The notes under the pieces were generated by a model that worked only from the letters and a program-made list of their open reading frames with translations, made no database searches and had not been told where the DNA came from. 64,000 nucleotides of DNA from NCBI GenBank assembly GCA_947471745.1, contig CANJKZ010000774.1, positions 682,001-746,000 on the forward strand, in the 5' to 3' direction. A program made the translations under genes and the position numbers. The stretch is from Closterium sp. Naga37s-1 (Eukaryota > Streptophyta > Zygnematophyceae > Desmidiales > Closteriaceae). Every line of letters starts with the position of its first letter. Position 1 is the stretch's first letter. Positions 22,812-35,636 of the stretch are shown one piece after another.

Positions 22812-22942
22812 TGTCAAAATGGTATAATGCTTATATTGTGTAGGCTGTAGTGGGGTAGCCCATGAGGGGTACAACCCAATTAGGGTTAGTACTTGTACCA
22901 ACTTTTTGTTCAATGCATTCATTCTCGTTCAGTATTCTGACA
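22812..22942 (+). repeat. 5' LTR of B2
   Basis: 131 bp, TGTCAAAATG...TTCTGACA, followed by primer site TGGTTTCAGAGCAGG (22943-22957). The leader with gccctgccctgcc repeats follows to 23555. Confidence 0.9.
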
Positions 22943-23555
22943 TGGTTTCAGAGCAGGTCCTGTTCCAGGACGTTTTTTTTAGGGCCCACTGCATAGTTCC
23001 CTGCTCGTAGCGCTGCCCCACTAGTCGCGCTGCCCTGCCCTGCCCTTCGAGCCCTCCTACATGCTGAGCGCTGCCCTGCCCTGCCCGTCGCGCCTCCCTG
23101 CCCGTCGCGCCTCCCTGCTCGTCGCGCGCCGCCCTGCCCTGCCTGTCGTGCCGCCCTGCTGGCCGCGCGCTGCCCTGCCCTGCCCGTCGCGCCACCTTGC
23201 TGGTAGCGCGCCGCCCTCCCCTGCCTGTCTCGTCGCCTTGCTGGGCGCCGCGTCGCCCTGCCCTGCCCGCGCGCCGCCCTGCTGGCAGCCGCACCGCCCT
23301 GCCCTGACCGCGCGCCGCCCTGCTGGCCGCCGCACCGCCCAGACCTGCCCGCGCGCCGCCCTGCTGGCCGCCGCCCTGCCCTGCCCTGCCCGCACGCTGC
23401 CCTGCCCTGCCATTTGCGCTGCCGTGCCCTGGCCGCGTGCCGCTCTTCCCTAGCCGTGCGCCACATCGCCCTGCCCTGCGCGCTTCCCTAGTGCTCGCGC
23501 ACCGCCCTGCCTGCGTGCTGCCCTGCTGGTCGCGCCCCACCCTGCTCTGCCCGCT

Positions 23556-23859
23556 ATGGCTTCTCTCAGTGTTCTCACCTTTGATCATGAGGGTTGTCCG
23601 ATCCAGTTTGATACGTGGCTCGACGACTTACAGCTGTACCTACTGAGCGATTCTAGAGACAGCGTTTCGTTGTTTGACCACACATCTGGAGCCTCTCTCG
23701 CCCCTCCCGCCACAGCTGACAATGCAACTCGCTCACATTGGCTTACCCATGACGCTGCTGCTCGCATAGCTGTTTGCAACCACCTGCCGCTAGCCAAACG
23801 CGCTCACTTTGGCCAGCACAAGACTGCTAACGCCCTGTACGACGATGTAGTCGCTCGTT
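23556..23859 (+). pseudogene. Gag N-terminus of B2, cut by B3
   Basis: Starts MASLSVLTFDHEGCPIQFD and reads about 100 codons of the A/B-family Gag, through AHFGQHKTANALYDDVVAR, to the target duplication tcgtt of B3. The continuation at 28432 onward reads YSSLATAALSRLILPYLFPE, so the join across B3 is exact. Confidence 0.9.
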
Positions 23860-24215
23860 TGTCAGAAGAATGAACGAGAATGAATGGATTGAGCAGAACT
23901 TGGGTACAAGTACTAACCCTAATTGGGTTGTACCCCTTATGGGCTACCCCACTCTAGCCTACACAAACCAAGCAATATGACATTCTGACACACCCCCATA
24001 GGCAAAGTGGGGGAGAACAAGTGGTCACAAGACCAGTCAAGAAAAGCAAAGCAAGTGAGGGTGGATCACAAAGTCACCACACAGTCCGAGCACAAGCAGA
24101 GGGCCACAAGGCCTGTTCACATGCAGTGTTATATAAAGAGCACAAACAGTATAGTGATCATATCCTAGAAAGAGTAAGCATGCAGGTATATATATAGATC
24201 ACAGTAAAATCTAAG

Positions 24216-27200
24216 TCACGCAGTGAGCAAGTGAGGCAAAGTAGGCACAAGGCCTCAAACAGTAGAGAAGCGCTGATGATCACCACACTGAAGTGCCTTG
24301 GTGAATATATCAGCAGTGTTGGCCCTAGTGGCCACGTATGTTAGACGAAGCTAACCACGCTGCTGCAACTCTCGAGCAAGGAAGTATCGCAGAGCGATGT
24401 GCTTCGTTCTGTGCTCCAGCCTGTGCTCTTGACACAGGGCAATCATGGCCTTGTTGTCTACGTACAGAACTGGAGGCGAACGAGGCTGCTCTCCGAATTC
24501 AGTCAGCAGTTAGGTGAGCCAGCGTAGCTCCTGGGAAGCCATGGCCCCTGCGTAGATCTCAGCCTCACAACTGGAACTGAGAATCGACGACGAGCGGGTA
24601 GACCGCCATGAAACAGAGCCGGAACCAAGGCTGAAGGTGTAACCCTGTGAGGACCGCTGCGTAGCCAAGTCCTCAACCCAAGACGCGTCTGCGTATCCAG
24701 TGAGGACAACTGGACCCCGTCCTCCAAGCACGAGCCCCATGCCCGATGTACTGCACAAGTAGCGCAACACCCTCTTAGCGGCCTCCCAGTGCTCTGGTCG
24801 GTGTCTACCGGGCGCAACGTAGCGTGCCAGGATGCTAAGAGGGTAGGCAAGGTCAGTTCGAGTGCAGGTCATCAGGTACATGAGAGTCTGCATGACCAGT
24901 GAGGACAACTGGACCCCGTCCTCCAAGCACAAGCCCCATGCCCGATGTACTGCACAAGTAATGCAGTACCCTCTTTGCAGTATCCTAGTGCACCTTTCAG
25001 GGCCTAACGGGAACCACGTAGCGAGCCAGGAGGCTGAGAGGGTACGCGAGGTCAGGTCGTGTGCACGTCATCAGGTACATGAGGCAACCCACAAGCTCTG
25101 GGTCCGGACCACTCGGCTCTACGGACTCGTCCGAAGGTGGAGCTGAGAGCGAGTGGCCAGTAGACAGAGGAGTGGGCTGTGGCGAGGAGAACTGGAAGCC
25201 ATAGCGCTGAAGGACCTGGTGCACCATGTGTGACTGAGTCAGGGTGATGGTGCGCCGTGCTCTGTCCCGGGTGATCTGCAAGCCAAGATAGCTGCGCAGC
25301 TCACCCAGGTCAGTGCAGGTGTGTCTCTTCTGCAGCTCCAACTTCACAAGGGTCAGTGCCTCAGTGTCAGCCGTGGCAAAGACCAGGTCATCGACGTACA
25401 CGAGGACGTAGAACGGCGGCAGCGAAGTGTCAGTGCGTAGAAACAGCGACGGGTCAGCAGTCGAAGGAGTAAACCCCAGAGCCGCAAGTGTAGTCCTCAG
25501 TGTTTCATGCCACTCGCGAGGCGCCTGGCGGAGACCGTAGACTGGCCGCCGGAGGCTCCACAGGGTACCTGCAGGAAACGACCCAGTGAAGCCAGGTGGG
25601 CGGCGCAGCCAGATCTCTTCGTGCAGGCTGTCCTTCAAGAAAGCTGTACTGAAGTCCATAGAGTGCAGCTCGTAGTCACGCTGAGCAGCGACGTGCAGCA
25701 ACACCCAAAGAGTGGTCATCTTCAGGGTGGGGGAGAAGGTCTGGAAGTATTCGACCCCCTCTTGCTGACTGAAGCCTCGTGCAACGTAACGAGCCTTGAA
25801 GGCAGGCGGAGAACCCGATGGCCGCTTCACCCTGAAAATCCACATGCCACTTACTATGTTCGCCCCAGACGGGGGAACTGCGTCGACGTAGGTGCCTGTG
25901 GACTTCCAGGATGCCATCTCGGCGTCCATGGCTGTCTGCCACTGAGAGGATTAAGGACCCGTAATCGCCTCTGCGTAAGAGCGCGGGGTCGGGATGTCTG
26001 GTGCATCCGGGTCTCCCTCAGGGGCAAGCAGCATGGCCACGAGACGAGGTACAGTAGCTGCAAGACACTCAAAGTCCTCATGCCTGTCCTCAAGGACGTC
26101 CGTGTCAAGAGCACACTCACCCCCGACGGACGGAGGACTGGTAGACTCAGACTCAGCAACAGGAGCAGTGGCGTAGTCTAGACGACAGGCAGCAGAAAAG
26201 TCAACAAGCTTAGCAACTAGGGCAGACGCAGCAGTGGAATCAAACGAAGGGTCAGTGACAACAGTGGCTAGAAGACGTGGGACAGTAGGAGTGGTAGCAC
26301 GAACTAAGTCAGACTCAGGGTCCGGACCGTTAGCAAGAGAGGACGGAGGAGGAGACGGCAGGGGAACTAGTGGAACAGAGGAAGGACGAAGTGCCATAAT
26401 GTGAGTGCCGGGGACAAGAGGAGGACGCGGACGAGGAACGCGACGACCAGTGCAAACAGGCGAGGCAGGACGAGACTAAGGCTCACAACGCTCTGTAAAA
26501 GATTCTATCTGCTCAGCGTAAGTAGAAGGAGCAGACAGTGGGGAGCCCGGCTGTAACTGTGGCTGCGACATGCTAGGCGGTGGACTTAGTAAGCTAGGAG
26601 GAAGGCTAGTAGAAGACGGAAGACTAAGAACCTGGCGAAGCAGGGGAACAAAAAACGGTCGCGGCCGCACAGTGCCTCCAGCACTGGTACCGCCAGACAC
26701 AGCACCCCCAGCTCCAACACCTCCAGCTCCAGCGCCACCAGCGCAAGTGTCTCCAGCTCTAGCGCCAACAGCTCCAGTGTCTCCAGCTCCAGCTCCTCCA
26801 GCTCCAGCGCCTCCAGCGCCAGTGCCTCCAGCTCTAGCGCCTCTATCCCGAGCACCTCCAGCTCGAGCGCCCCCAACACTACTAGTCCTGGCAGCTCCAG
26901 TACCCCTGGTACGAGAACCTCCACGATCAGCAGGTGCAGCACCTCCTGTACCACCAGCTCCAGCTGGAACTCCAGCACCTCCAAGACGATTAGCTCCAAC
27001 ACCTCCAGCTCCAGTGTCTCCAGCAGCAGAGTCTCCAGCTCCGGCAGCTCCACTCCGAAGGCGAGTGCGCTGAGCAAACCACTCGCGCAGCTGCTACGGG
27101 GAGAGAGGCTCCGGCCGGGGAGACAGCTGTGGAGAAGTACCCGCAGGACCTCCAGAAGAAGCAATACCCCAAGGCTCAGCACCCCTAGACTCCGCACCCT

Positions 27201-28157
27201 CAGACTCAGCACCCCCAGGATCCACACTCTGAGGCTCAGCACCCCCAGGCTCCTCACCTGCAGGCTCAGCACCCCCAGGCTCCGCACCCCCAGACCCGGC
27301 ACCATCAGACTCAGCACCCTCAGGCTCCGCACCCCCAGACGCAGCACCCCCAGACGCAGCACCTCGAGCAGCACCTGAGTCGACAGCTACCTCAACAGGC
27401 ACAGAACCGGAACACCGACGCATCGCCAACCTTCCCCGTCCAACGCAGTGTCGGCGAGGTCTCCGGCAAGGAGACACGGGGCCAGAGGTTGAGCTTATGC
27501 GCAGCGTATCGGACCGCAAACGGCCACAGAAAATGGGGAGCAGCCGCATGGATCATGGAGGTACGAGCCACCTCCATGACTAAGCCAATGTGGCGCTTAG
27601 CAATCCCATTTTGCTGAGGGGAGGCCGGAAGCGTGAACGATTGGAGAATGCCCTCCCCACGACAGAAGGACCGGAAGAGATCGGAGGAGAACTCACCACC
27701 TCTGTCAGAGCGCAGACGCAGGACAGGAAGGTCCTGGCAAAACCGCTCGCGGAGCAGGAGACGGACTGCGCGGATCCAAGGGATCAAGACATTAGGGACT
27801 TGGTGCGCCAGGGGAAGACCGTGGTGTAACGCGTGTAGTCGTCAACAACCAGCAGGAAGTACCGCTCGCGCCCTGGTCCGCTGACGCAGGCTGGGCCCCA
27901 AACGTCCATGTGGAGAGTCTGCAGCGGAGCAGTTGTCGGGGGAAACGAGGAGGAGTGAGGAGCGACACGCTGCCGCCCCTCGACGCAAGGAAGGCAGGGC
28001 GGAGCGGGCGAGGGCGGGAGGGGATGCAGAGACCTGGGAAGACCAGAGACAAGGAGGCGGGAGTGCATGCCACGAAGGCGTGGAAGGGAGGGGTGACCAA
28101 GGCGGTGGGCCGCAAGGGGTGGCGCGCGGGGCTGCAAGGGCGGCACGACGGCAACAA
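24216..28157 (-). pseudogene. Integrase-RT-RNase H remnant of B3
   Basis: Minus-strand order is as follows. The pre-integrase zinc region (HRLGH, CLPCVEGRQR) and HMDVWGP-like segment cover 28146-27784. The integrase middle has LRSDRGGEF (catalytic Asp kept) and NGIAKRHIG (27787-27392; the expected catalytic Glu reads Lys). The linker with Gly-Ala-Glu repeats ends in a TAG at 27094-27096. The Ala/Gly-rich section covers 27093-26700. MALRPSSVP to AITGP (26397-25951) ends in TAA. Reverse transcriptase has KARYVARGF, MDFSTAFLKD and VYVDDLVFATAD (25929-24997). A repeated YLMTCTR to VVLTG segment follows, then RNase H to LLTA and TGA at 24216-24218. Several frameshifts. Confidence 0.88.
24696..25083 (-). 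repeat. Diverged direct duplication of about 200 bp inside B3 pol
   Basis: The stretch starting ccagtgaggacaactgg occurs at 24696 and again at 24896, each followed by a homologous copy of the RT/RNase H junction. The two copies differ at many positions, so this is more likely recombination between two family members than a recent slippage. Confidence 0.75.
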
Positions 28158-28436
28158 GGGCTGCGCGCTGGGCTGCAGAGGCGGCTCGCGGGCTGCTAGG
28201 GGCGGCGCGACGAGCGGCTGCTAGGGCAGGGCAGTTCGCGGGGCAGCATTGTGGTGGGCCCTAAAAAAACGGTCCTAGTGAAGGACCTGCTCTGAAACCA
28301 TGTCAGAAGAATGAAGGAGAATGAATGAATTGAGCAGAAGTTGGGTACAAGTACTAACCCTAATTGGGTTGTATCCCTTATAGGCTACCCCACAATAGCC
28401 TTCACAAAGCAAGCAATATGACATCCTGACATCGTT

Positions 28437-31400
28437 ACTCTTCCCTTGCCACTGCTGCTCTCAGCCGCCTTATACTGCCCTACCTTTTTCCCGAGCTGTC
28501 AGCCTTTGCCATATCGAGGACCTCATTACCCACCTTCGCACTAGCGACACTCGCTACCGCGCTGCCCTCCCAGCCGAGTTCCCAGACAAGAACCTGCCCC
28601 AGATGTACATCACTCTCTACTTCATAGTCACCCGCCTCCCTGACTCTCTTCGCGCAGTCAGGGACCACTTTCTTGCACTTGACCCCACAGACCTCACAAT
28701 CGACCTGCTTGAGAAGCACCTCCTTGCAGCTGAGACTAGCGTAGTCGCTGTAGGTGCTGCTCGTGGCACTCCTCGCACACCCTTCTTAGAGGGGTGTTCC
28801 CCCTCCCCCCTTGCCCCCTCCTACGCTTCTGCTGCTGCTGCTGACATCCTTGGTACTAAGGACATCGGGGCTGCTTCTGCTCTTAGTGGGAAGCGCCGCA
28901 TCGGCAAGGGCAAGGGTGGCAAGAATGGAGGCGGTGGCAGCGCGGGTGGTGGTGGTGGAGGTAGTGGAGGCGGTGGAGGTGGCGGAGGTGGCGGTGGGAG
29001 TGGTTGCGGGAGTGGGGGCTTCGGTGGTGGCGGTGGTGGCAGCGGTGGGAGTGGTGGTGGCGGTGGTGGCGGCACTGGGAGTGGTGGTGGCTGTGGTGTC
29101 GGTCGGGGTGGAGCTGTTCAGAGGGGAGGTACTGGCAGTGGCCAGAGGCAGCACCAGCAGCGTCAGAGCAAGACCCCTAAGCCCCAGCGGCTTCGTGAGT
29201 GGTTTGCTCAGCGTGGGGCGTCTGGGGGTAGTGTTTGCTGCCCGTATGTCATTCGCACAGGTGATCGCGCTGGTCAGACATGCGGGAAGTTTCACACACA
29301 GCACCGCTGCTTCTCCCGCCTTGACGACGCTTGGCGCGCAGAGTTTGGCGACGAGGCTGAGCGCCCCCGCTGGCTAGAGCTGCTTAGGTCTGGTGTTGAT
29401 ATCTTTGCTCTTGACTATCATTCTATCCTTGCTGCCATGTACGCCTTGTCTGTAAGTGCTGAGGGTGATTGTTACCTGTATGTGCCGCCCGACCCCGGTA
29501 TAGAGGCTGCTGATCTAGGTGCTAGTGAGTCTGGTCTCCTTGGTACTGCGCATGCTGAGGCCTTGCACAACTTCACACGTGACTCAGGTGCTTCCCGCTG
29601 TTTCTTTTGCGACAGTACGACACTCACTCCACTCCCTGCACCTGTTCCAGTCAGACTGGCTGACCCCTCAGGGGGCCCAGTTCTTGCACGTTCCTCCACT
29701 GTTCTTCGTGTCCGGCTCACTCTCAGGTCTTCACCTCCTCTCGTTCTCTATGAACTTGGTGAGTACCGCTACCCTCCAGGATGCGACGGTCACTACCACC
29801 ACTCCTGGGGGTCAGCGTGTGTTGATCTGCACGTGTACACGGACGGGCCGTCACCTTGGCCACGTTCATCTGTCGGCCTGGGTCGGGTCTGTACACACTG
29901 AGTACTGAGCCTCCTCATGTAGCTGCGTCTGCTCAGGTGTCCAAGTCAGGTCCGGTAGCAGCCCCCTGCTCGTGTCGCCTCCTCTCGCACCAGACTCTCC
30001 TTTGGCACCACCGTCTTGGTCACCCCTCCCTGCCACGCCTTCGTGGCATGCACTCCCGCCTCCTTGTTTCTGGTCTTCCTAGGTCTCTGCCTCCCCTCGC
30101 GCCCTCGCCTGCCCTGCCCTGCCTTTCTTGCGTCGAGGGGCGGCAGCGTGCCGCTCCTCACTCCTCCTCGTTTCCCCCGACGACTGCTCCCCTGCAGACT
30201 CTCCACATGGACGTGTGGGGCCCAGCCCGCGTCAATGGACAGGACCACAAGCGCTACTTCCTGCTGGTTGTTGACGACTACACGCGTTACACCACGGTCT
30301 TCCCCTTGTGCAGCAAGGGTGAGGTCCCTGATGTCTTGATCCCTTGGATCCGCGCAGTCCGTCTCCAGCTCCGTGAGCGGTTCCGTGAGGACCTTCCTGT
30401 CCTGCGTCTGCACACTGACATAGGTGGTGAGTTCTCCTCTGACCTCTTGCGGGACTTTTGTCGTGGGGAGGGCATCCTCCAATCGTTCACGCTTCTGTCC
30501 TCCCCGCAGCAAAATGGGTTTGCTGAGCGCCGCATTGGCTTAGTCATGGAGGCGGCTCGTACCTCCATGATCCATGCGGCTGCTCCCCATTTTCTGTGGC
30601 CGTTTTTGGTCCGGTACGTTGCGCATCAGCTCAACCTGTGGTCCCGTGTCTCCTTGCCGGAGACCTCGCCTACATTGCATTAGACGGGGAAGGTTGGCAA
30701 TGCGTCGGTGTTTCGGGTCTGGGGCTCTTGTGTCTTTGTCCGTGATACTTCCGCGGACAAGCTCTCCTCCCGTGCCATTCCCTGCGTCTTCCTTGGCTTT
30801 CCCCCTGACGCGCCTGGCTGGCAGTTTTACCACCCAACCTTGCGCCGTGTCCTGCCCTCTCAGGACGTCACATTTGACGAGTCGATTCCCATTTACCATC
30901 TCTTCCCCTACCGCACTGCCCCTCTCCCCCCCCGCCGCCGCTCTTCCTCGCTCAAGGTCCCCCTCCGGTAGACCCCCTCCCCCCTCAGGGTCCTGCTCCC
31001 TCAGGTGTGTCTGAGGTAGACCCACTCCCCCTGGCTGAGTCTGTCGAGGTCACTGTAGACTCAGGTGTTTCTAGGGGTGTTGCGTCTAGGGGTGCTAAGC
31101 CTGCGAGTGCGGAGCGTGGGGGTGCTGAGCCTGCGAGTGCGGAGCCTGGGGGTGCTGAGCATGAGGATGCGGAGCGTGAGGGTGCTGAGTCTGCGGGTGC
31201 GGAGTCTGGGGGTGCTGAGCCTAAGGGTGCGGAGCCTGGGGGTGCTGAGCCTGAGGGTGCGGAGCCTGGGGGTGCTGAGTCTGAGGGTGCGGAGTCTGGG
31301 GGTGCTGAGCCTAGGGGTACTGCGTCTGCCGGAGGTCCTGTAGGTGCCTCGCCACAACTATCTCACCGGCGGGAGCCTCTCTCACCGTAGCAGCTACGCG

Positions 31401-34258
31401 AGTGGTTTGCTTAGCGCACACGCCTTAGGAGTGGCGCTGCAGGAGCTGGAGGGCCTGCCGCTGGAGGCTCTGGAGCTGGAGGTGATGGAGCTACTAGTCC
31501 TTGAGGTGCTGGAGTTACTGCTGGAGCTGCTGGTCCTGGAGGTGCTTGTACTAGAGGTACTGGAGCTGCCGGAGCTGGTGGTGTTGGAGGCGCTAGAGCC
31601 GGAGACCATGGAGCTGGAGGCACTGGAGCTGGAGGCACTGGAGCTGGAGGTGCTGGAGCTAGTAGTCTTGGAGGTGCTGGAGTTACTGTTGGAGCTGGAG
31701 GTACCGGAGGTGCTGGAGCAGCTGGTCTTGGAGGTGCTCGTACTAGAGGTACTGGAGCTGGAGACCCTGGAGCTGGAGGCACTGACGCTGGAGGCACAGG
31801 AGTTGGAGGATCTGGAGCTGGAGGCGCTGGAGCTGGAAGCGTTGGAGCTGGAGGCCCTAGCGCTGGAGGCACTGAGCTGGAGGCACTGGAGCTGGAGACC
31901 CTGGAGCTGGAGGTGCTGGCGCTGGGGGTGCTGGAGCTGGCGGTACTGGTGCTAGAGGCACTGTGCATCGGCGACCGTTTTTCGTTTCACCGCCACCGTT
32001 GTCTCTGCCGCCACCTGGCTCAGTCCTTCGCCAGGTTCTTAGTCTCCCGTCTTCTACTGGCCTTACTCCTAGCCTGCTGTGTCCACCGCCTTGCCAGTTG
32101 CAGCCACAGTTACAGCCAGACTCCCCACTGCCTGCTCCTTCTCCTTACGCTGAGCACACAGACTCTCTTACAGAGCGTCGTGAGCCTGAGTGTCGTCCGG
32201 CCTTGCCTATTTGCGCTGTTCGCACTGGTCGTCGTGTTCCTCGTCCACGTCCTCCTTCTCTCCCCGGCACTCACATTATGGCACTTCGTCCTTCCTCTGT
32301 TCCACTGCGAGTTCCCCTGCCGTCTCCTCCTACGTCCTCTCTTTCTGACGGTCCGGACCCAGAGTCTGACTTAGTTCGTACTGCCAGTCCTACTGTCCCA
32401 CGTCTTCTAGCCACTGTTGTCACTGACCCGTCGTTTGAGTCCGCTGCTGTGTCTGCCCTAGTTGCTGAGCTTGTTGACTTTGCTGTCGCCTATAGTCTTG
32501 ACTACGCCGCTAGTCTTGTTGCTGATTCTGAGTCTGACTGTCCTCCGTCCGTCGAGGGTGAGTGTGCTCTTGGCACGGACGTCCTTCAGGACAGGTAAGA
32601 GGACTTTGAGTGTCTTGCAGCTGCTGTACCTCATCTCGTGGCCATGCTGCTTGCACGTGAGGGAGACCCGGATGCATTAGACATCCCGACCCCGCACTCT
32701 TACGCAGAGGCGATTACAGGTCCCTACTCCTCTCAGTGGCAGACGGCCATGGACGCAGAGATGGCATCCTGGAAGTCCACATGCACCTACGTAGACGCAC
32801 TTCCCCCTCGTGGGGCGAACATCGTCGATGGCATGTGGATTTTCAGGGTGAAGCGGCCGCCGGGTTCTCCGCCTGTCTTCAAGGCTTGTTACGTTGCACG
32901 AGGCTTCAGTCAGCGACAGGGAGTTTACTTCTTCCAGACCTTCTCCCCTACCCCGAAGATGACCACTCTTCGGGTGTTGCTGCACGTCGCCGCTCGGCGT
33001 GACTACGAGCTTCACTCTCTTGACTTCAGCACAGCTCTCTTACAGGGCAGCCTGCACGAGGAGATCTGGCTGCGCCGCCAACCTGGCTTCACTGGGTCGT
33101 TTCCTGCTGGTACCCAGTGGAGCCTCCGGCGGCCAGTCTACGGTCTCCGCCGGGCGCCTTGCGAGTGGCACAACACACTGAGGTCGACGCTTGCGGCTCT
33201 TGGGTTTGCTCCTTCGACTGCTGACCCGTCGCTATTTCTACGCACCGACACTTCGCTGCCGCCGTTCTACATCCTCACGTACGTCGACGACTTGGTTTTT
33301 GCCACTGCTGACACTGAGGCGCTGGCCCTTATGAAGTCGGAGCTGCAGAAGAGACACACCTGCACTGACCTGGGTGAGCTGCGGAACTATCTTGGATTGC
33401 AGATCACCCGGGACAGAGCACGGCGCACCATCACCCTTACTCAGTCACACATGGTGCACCAGATCCTTCAGCGCTTCGGCTTCTAGTTCTCCTCGCCACA
33501 GTCCAATCCTCTGCCTACCGGTCACTCGCTCTTAGCTCCACCTTCGGACGAGTGCGTAGAGCCGAGAGGCCCATATCCAGAGCTTGTGGGCTGCCTTATG
33601 TACCTGATGACCTGCACTCGAACTGACCTTGCCTACCCTCTTAGCATCCTGGCACGCTACGTTGCGCCCAAGAGACACCGACCAGAGCACTGGGAGGCCG
33701 CAGGGGTTGCGCTACTTGTGCAGTACATCGGGCATGGGGCTCGTGCTTGGAGGACGGGGTCCAGTTGTCCTCACTAGATACGTAGACGCGTCTTGGGTTG
33801 AGGACTTGGCTACGCAGCGGTCGTCACATGGTTACACTTTCAGCCTTTGCTCCGGCTCTGTTTCTTGGTGGTCTACCCGCTCGTCTTCTATTCTCAGTTC
33901 CAGTTGTGAGGCTGAGATCTACGCAGGGGCCATGGCTACACAGGAGCTACGCTGGCTCACCTACCTGCTGACCGACTTAGGAGAGCGGCCTCGTTCTCCT
34001 CCAGTTCTGTACGTAGACAACAAGGCCATGATTGCCTTGTGTCAGGAGCACAGACTGGAGCACAGAACGAAACACATCGCTATGCGTTACTTCCTTGCAC
34101 GAGAGTTGCAGCAGCGTGGTCAGCTTCGTCTTGCTTACGTGGCAACTCGGGCCAACACTGCTGATGTATTCACCAAGGCACTTCAGCTTGGTGATCATCA
34201 GCGTTTTAGTACTGTTTTAGGCCTTGTGCCTACTTTGCCTCACTTGCTCACTGCGTGA
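28437..34258 (+). pseudogene. Gag-pol of B2 after the B3 insertion
   Basis: Resumes Gag after B3, with a frameshift before MYITLYFIVTRLPDSLRAVR (28603). The glycine tract is 28925-29100. The Cys/His motif is kept (CPYVIRTGDRAGQTC then GKFHTQHRC). Protease is DSGAS near 29581, frame-shifted after VPVRLADPSGG. Integrase at 29856-30683 keeps HHRLGH, CLSC, HMDVWGP, HTDIGGEF (Asp kept) and NGFAERR. Stops are TAG at 30681-30683, 31388-31390 and 31411-31413, TAA at 32596-32598 and TAG at 33484-33486. Reverse transcriptase (32638-33486) has TYVDDLVFATAD. RNase H (33629-34258) ends in LLTA and TGA. Confidence 0.9.
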
Positions 34259-34595
34259 CTTTGCTTGTACTGTGATCCATGTATATACCTGCATGCTTAT
34301 ACTTGCTAGGTTATGATCATTGTACTGTTTGTTCTCTTTTATATAATTCTGCATGTGAACTGGCCTTGTGGCCATTTGCTTGTGCTCGGAATGTGTCGTG
34401 ACTGTCAAAATAGCTAGTTAATCTTAGGACCCATGACTAGGGTTGAGGGAACTAGCATGAGTATCAAGAGAGTTTAGCAAACGAGAAAGGTAATTTCACT
34501 ATAGCAAAAGAGGAACATATATGGGGAAGGAGGGGAGGTGCACCACCAAAAGAAGAAGCATATTGCTACACTAGGATCTACTATAGGCAGGTATA

Positions 34596-34961
34596 TTAAT
34601 GTATACAAATACATTTCAACACACCCCCTAGCTGCCTACAGTGAGAACCATGTGCAACAGCACCCCATGAAGGGGTACACCAGGCGCAGCGGAGGAAGGA
34701 GAGGGCAAGTGACGAGGAGTAGGGACCATGAGAGAAGAGGAGGTGGTGGGTGGCGGCTGAAGCTGTTGGCACACGGGCAACTGGAGCAACTGGCACACCG
34801 GGAACTAGAGCAACTGGCACACGAGCAACTGGAGTAACGGGCTCCGCGGCTAGACGAGCGGCTGGAGCAACTGACTCACGGGCGACAGGAGCAAGAGGCT
34901 CACGGGCGAATGGCGCAACGGTCTCACGGGCGACTGGAGCTGCTGGCTTCACGGCGTCCAC
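34596..34961 (-). CDS. Ala/Pro/Val-rich reading frame in element D (121 aa), conserved in E
   Basis: No known family recognised. The frame is built from a repeated heptad-like unit (APVAREP and variants). It ends with a less repetitive section containing SSSLALSFLRCAWCTPSWG. Element E carries the same layout at 35844-36197 with SSSLALSFFRCTWCTPSRG, although D and E have different LTRs. Conservation of the tail is what makes this frame interesting. The repeated part could arise from minisatellite DNA alone. The frame ends inside the left LTR. Whether it is translated is unknown. Confidence 0.4.
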   Translation of the reverse strand: MDAVKPAAPVARETVAPFAREPLAPVARESVAPAARLAAEPVTPVARVPVALVPGVPVAPVARVPTASAATHHLLFSHGPYSSSLALSFLRCAWCTPSWGAVAHGSHCRQLGGVLKCICIH

Positions 34962-35219
34962 CCCCCTTCAACCTCCCCCGTTTTCCCAAAACTCCCTTTC
35001 ACACCCCTCGGCATCCCTCCGCCACTCCCTCGTCTCCCCCACACCCTTCCCCCCCCCCCATAGCGGCATGTTCAGCAGTGGGAGAGAGAGGAGGAGAGGC
35101 GGCAGCTGATTACTCACACCCGCCACCCCCATACCCTCCCCCCCACTGCTGCACGCGCAGCAGGGGGATGGAGGAGAAGGGGGGGCGGGGGGGCGGTGTA
35201 GGAGCTGCGCGGGCGACAG

Positions 35220-35460
35220 CAGGGCACGCGAAGGGCAGAAACCGTCACTCGCACGGGGCACGCGACGGGCAGAATCCGACGCGTGCCCAGGGTGCGCGAC
35301 GGGCAGGAAACCGTCGCGCGCTCGGGGTGTGCGATGGGCAGGAAACCGTCGTGCACCCAGGGCGCGCGACAGGCACGAAATCGACGCACGCCCGGGGCGC
35401 GCGACGGACTGAAAATCGACGCGAGCCCGGGGCGCGCGACGGGCAGCAGAGTGGCGCATT
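35220..35460. repeat. Tandem repeats in element D
   Basis: About seven copies of a roughly 35-bp GC-rich unit containing cgcgcgacgggcagaaa, near the primer-site end of D. Composition keeps frames open on both strands and no gene is supported. Confidence 0.75.
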
Positions 35461-35636
35461 AGCGGAAGCGAAGGGTGGGCCCAATGAGGCAGATCCTAGG
35501 AGGAACCTGGCTCTGATAGCATGTCAAAATAGATAGTTAATCTTAGGACCCATGACTAGGGTTGAGGGAACTAGCATGAGTATCGAGAGAGTTTAGCAAA
35601 GGAGAAAGGTGATTTCACTATAGCAAAACAGGAACA

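Larger units (their letters stand above)
23860..28431 (-). mobile_element. Ty1/copia retrotransposon B3 (gag and protease deleted), nested in B2 gag
   Basis: LTRs 23860-23990 and 28301-28431, both 131 bp. They differ at about ten sites (near 8%), so this is an older copy. The target duplication tcgtt is perfect (23855-23859 and 28432-28436). The primer site on the minus strand is TGGTTTCAGAGCAGG (28300-28286). After about 140 bp of leader the sequence enters pol directly at the pre-integrase HRLGHPSLPRL, so all of gag and protease is missing. Confidence 0.93.
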
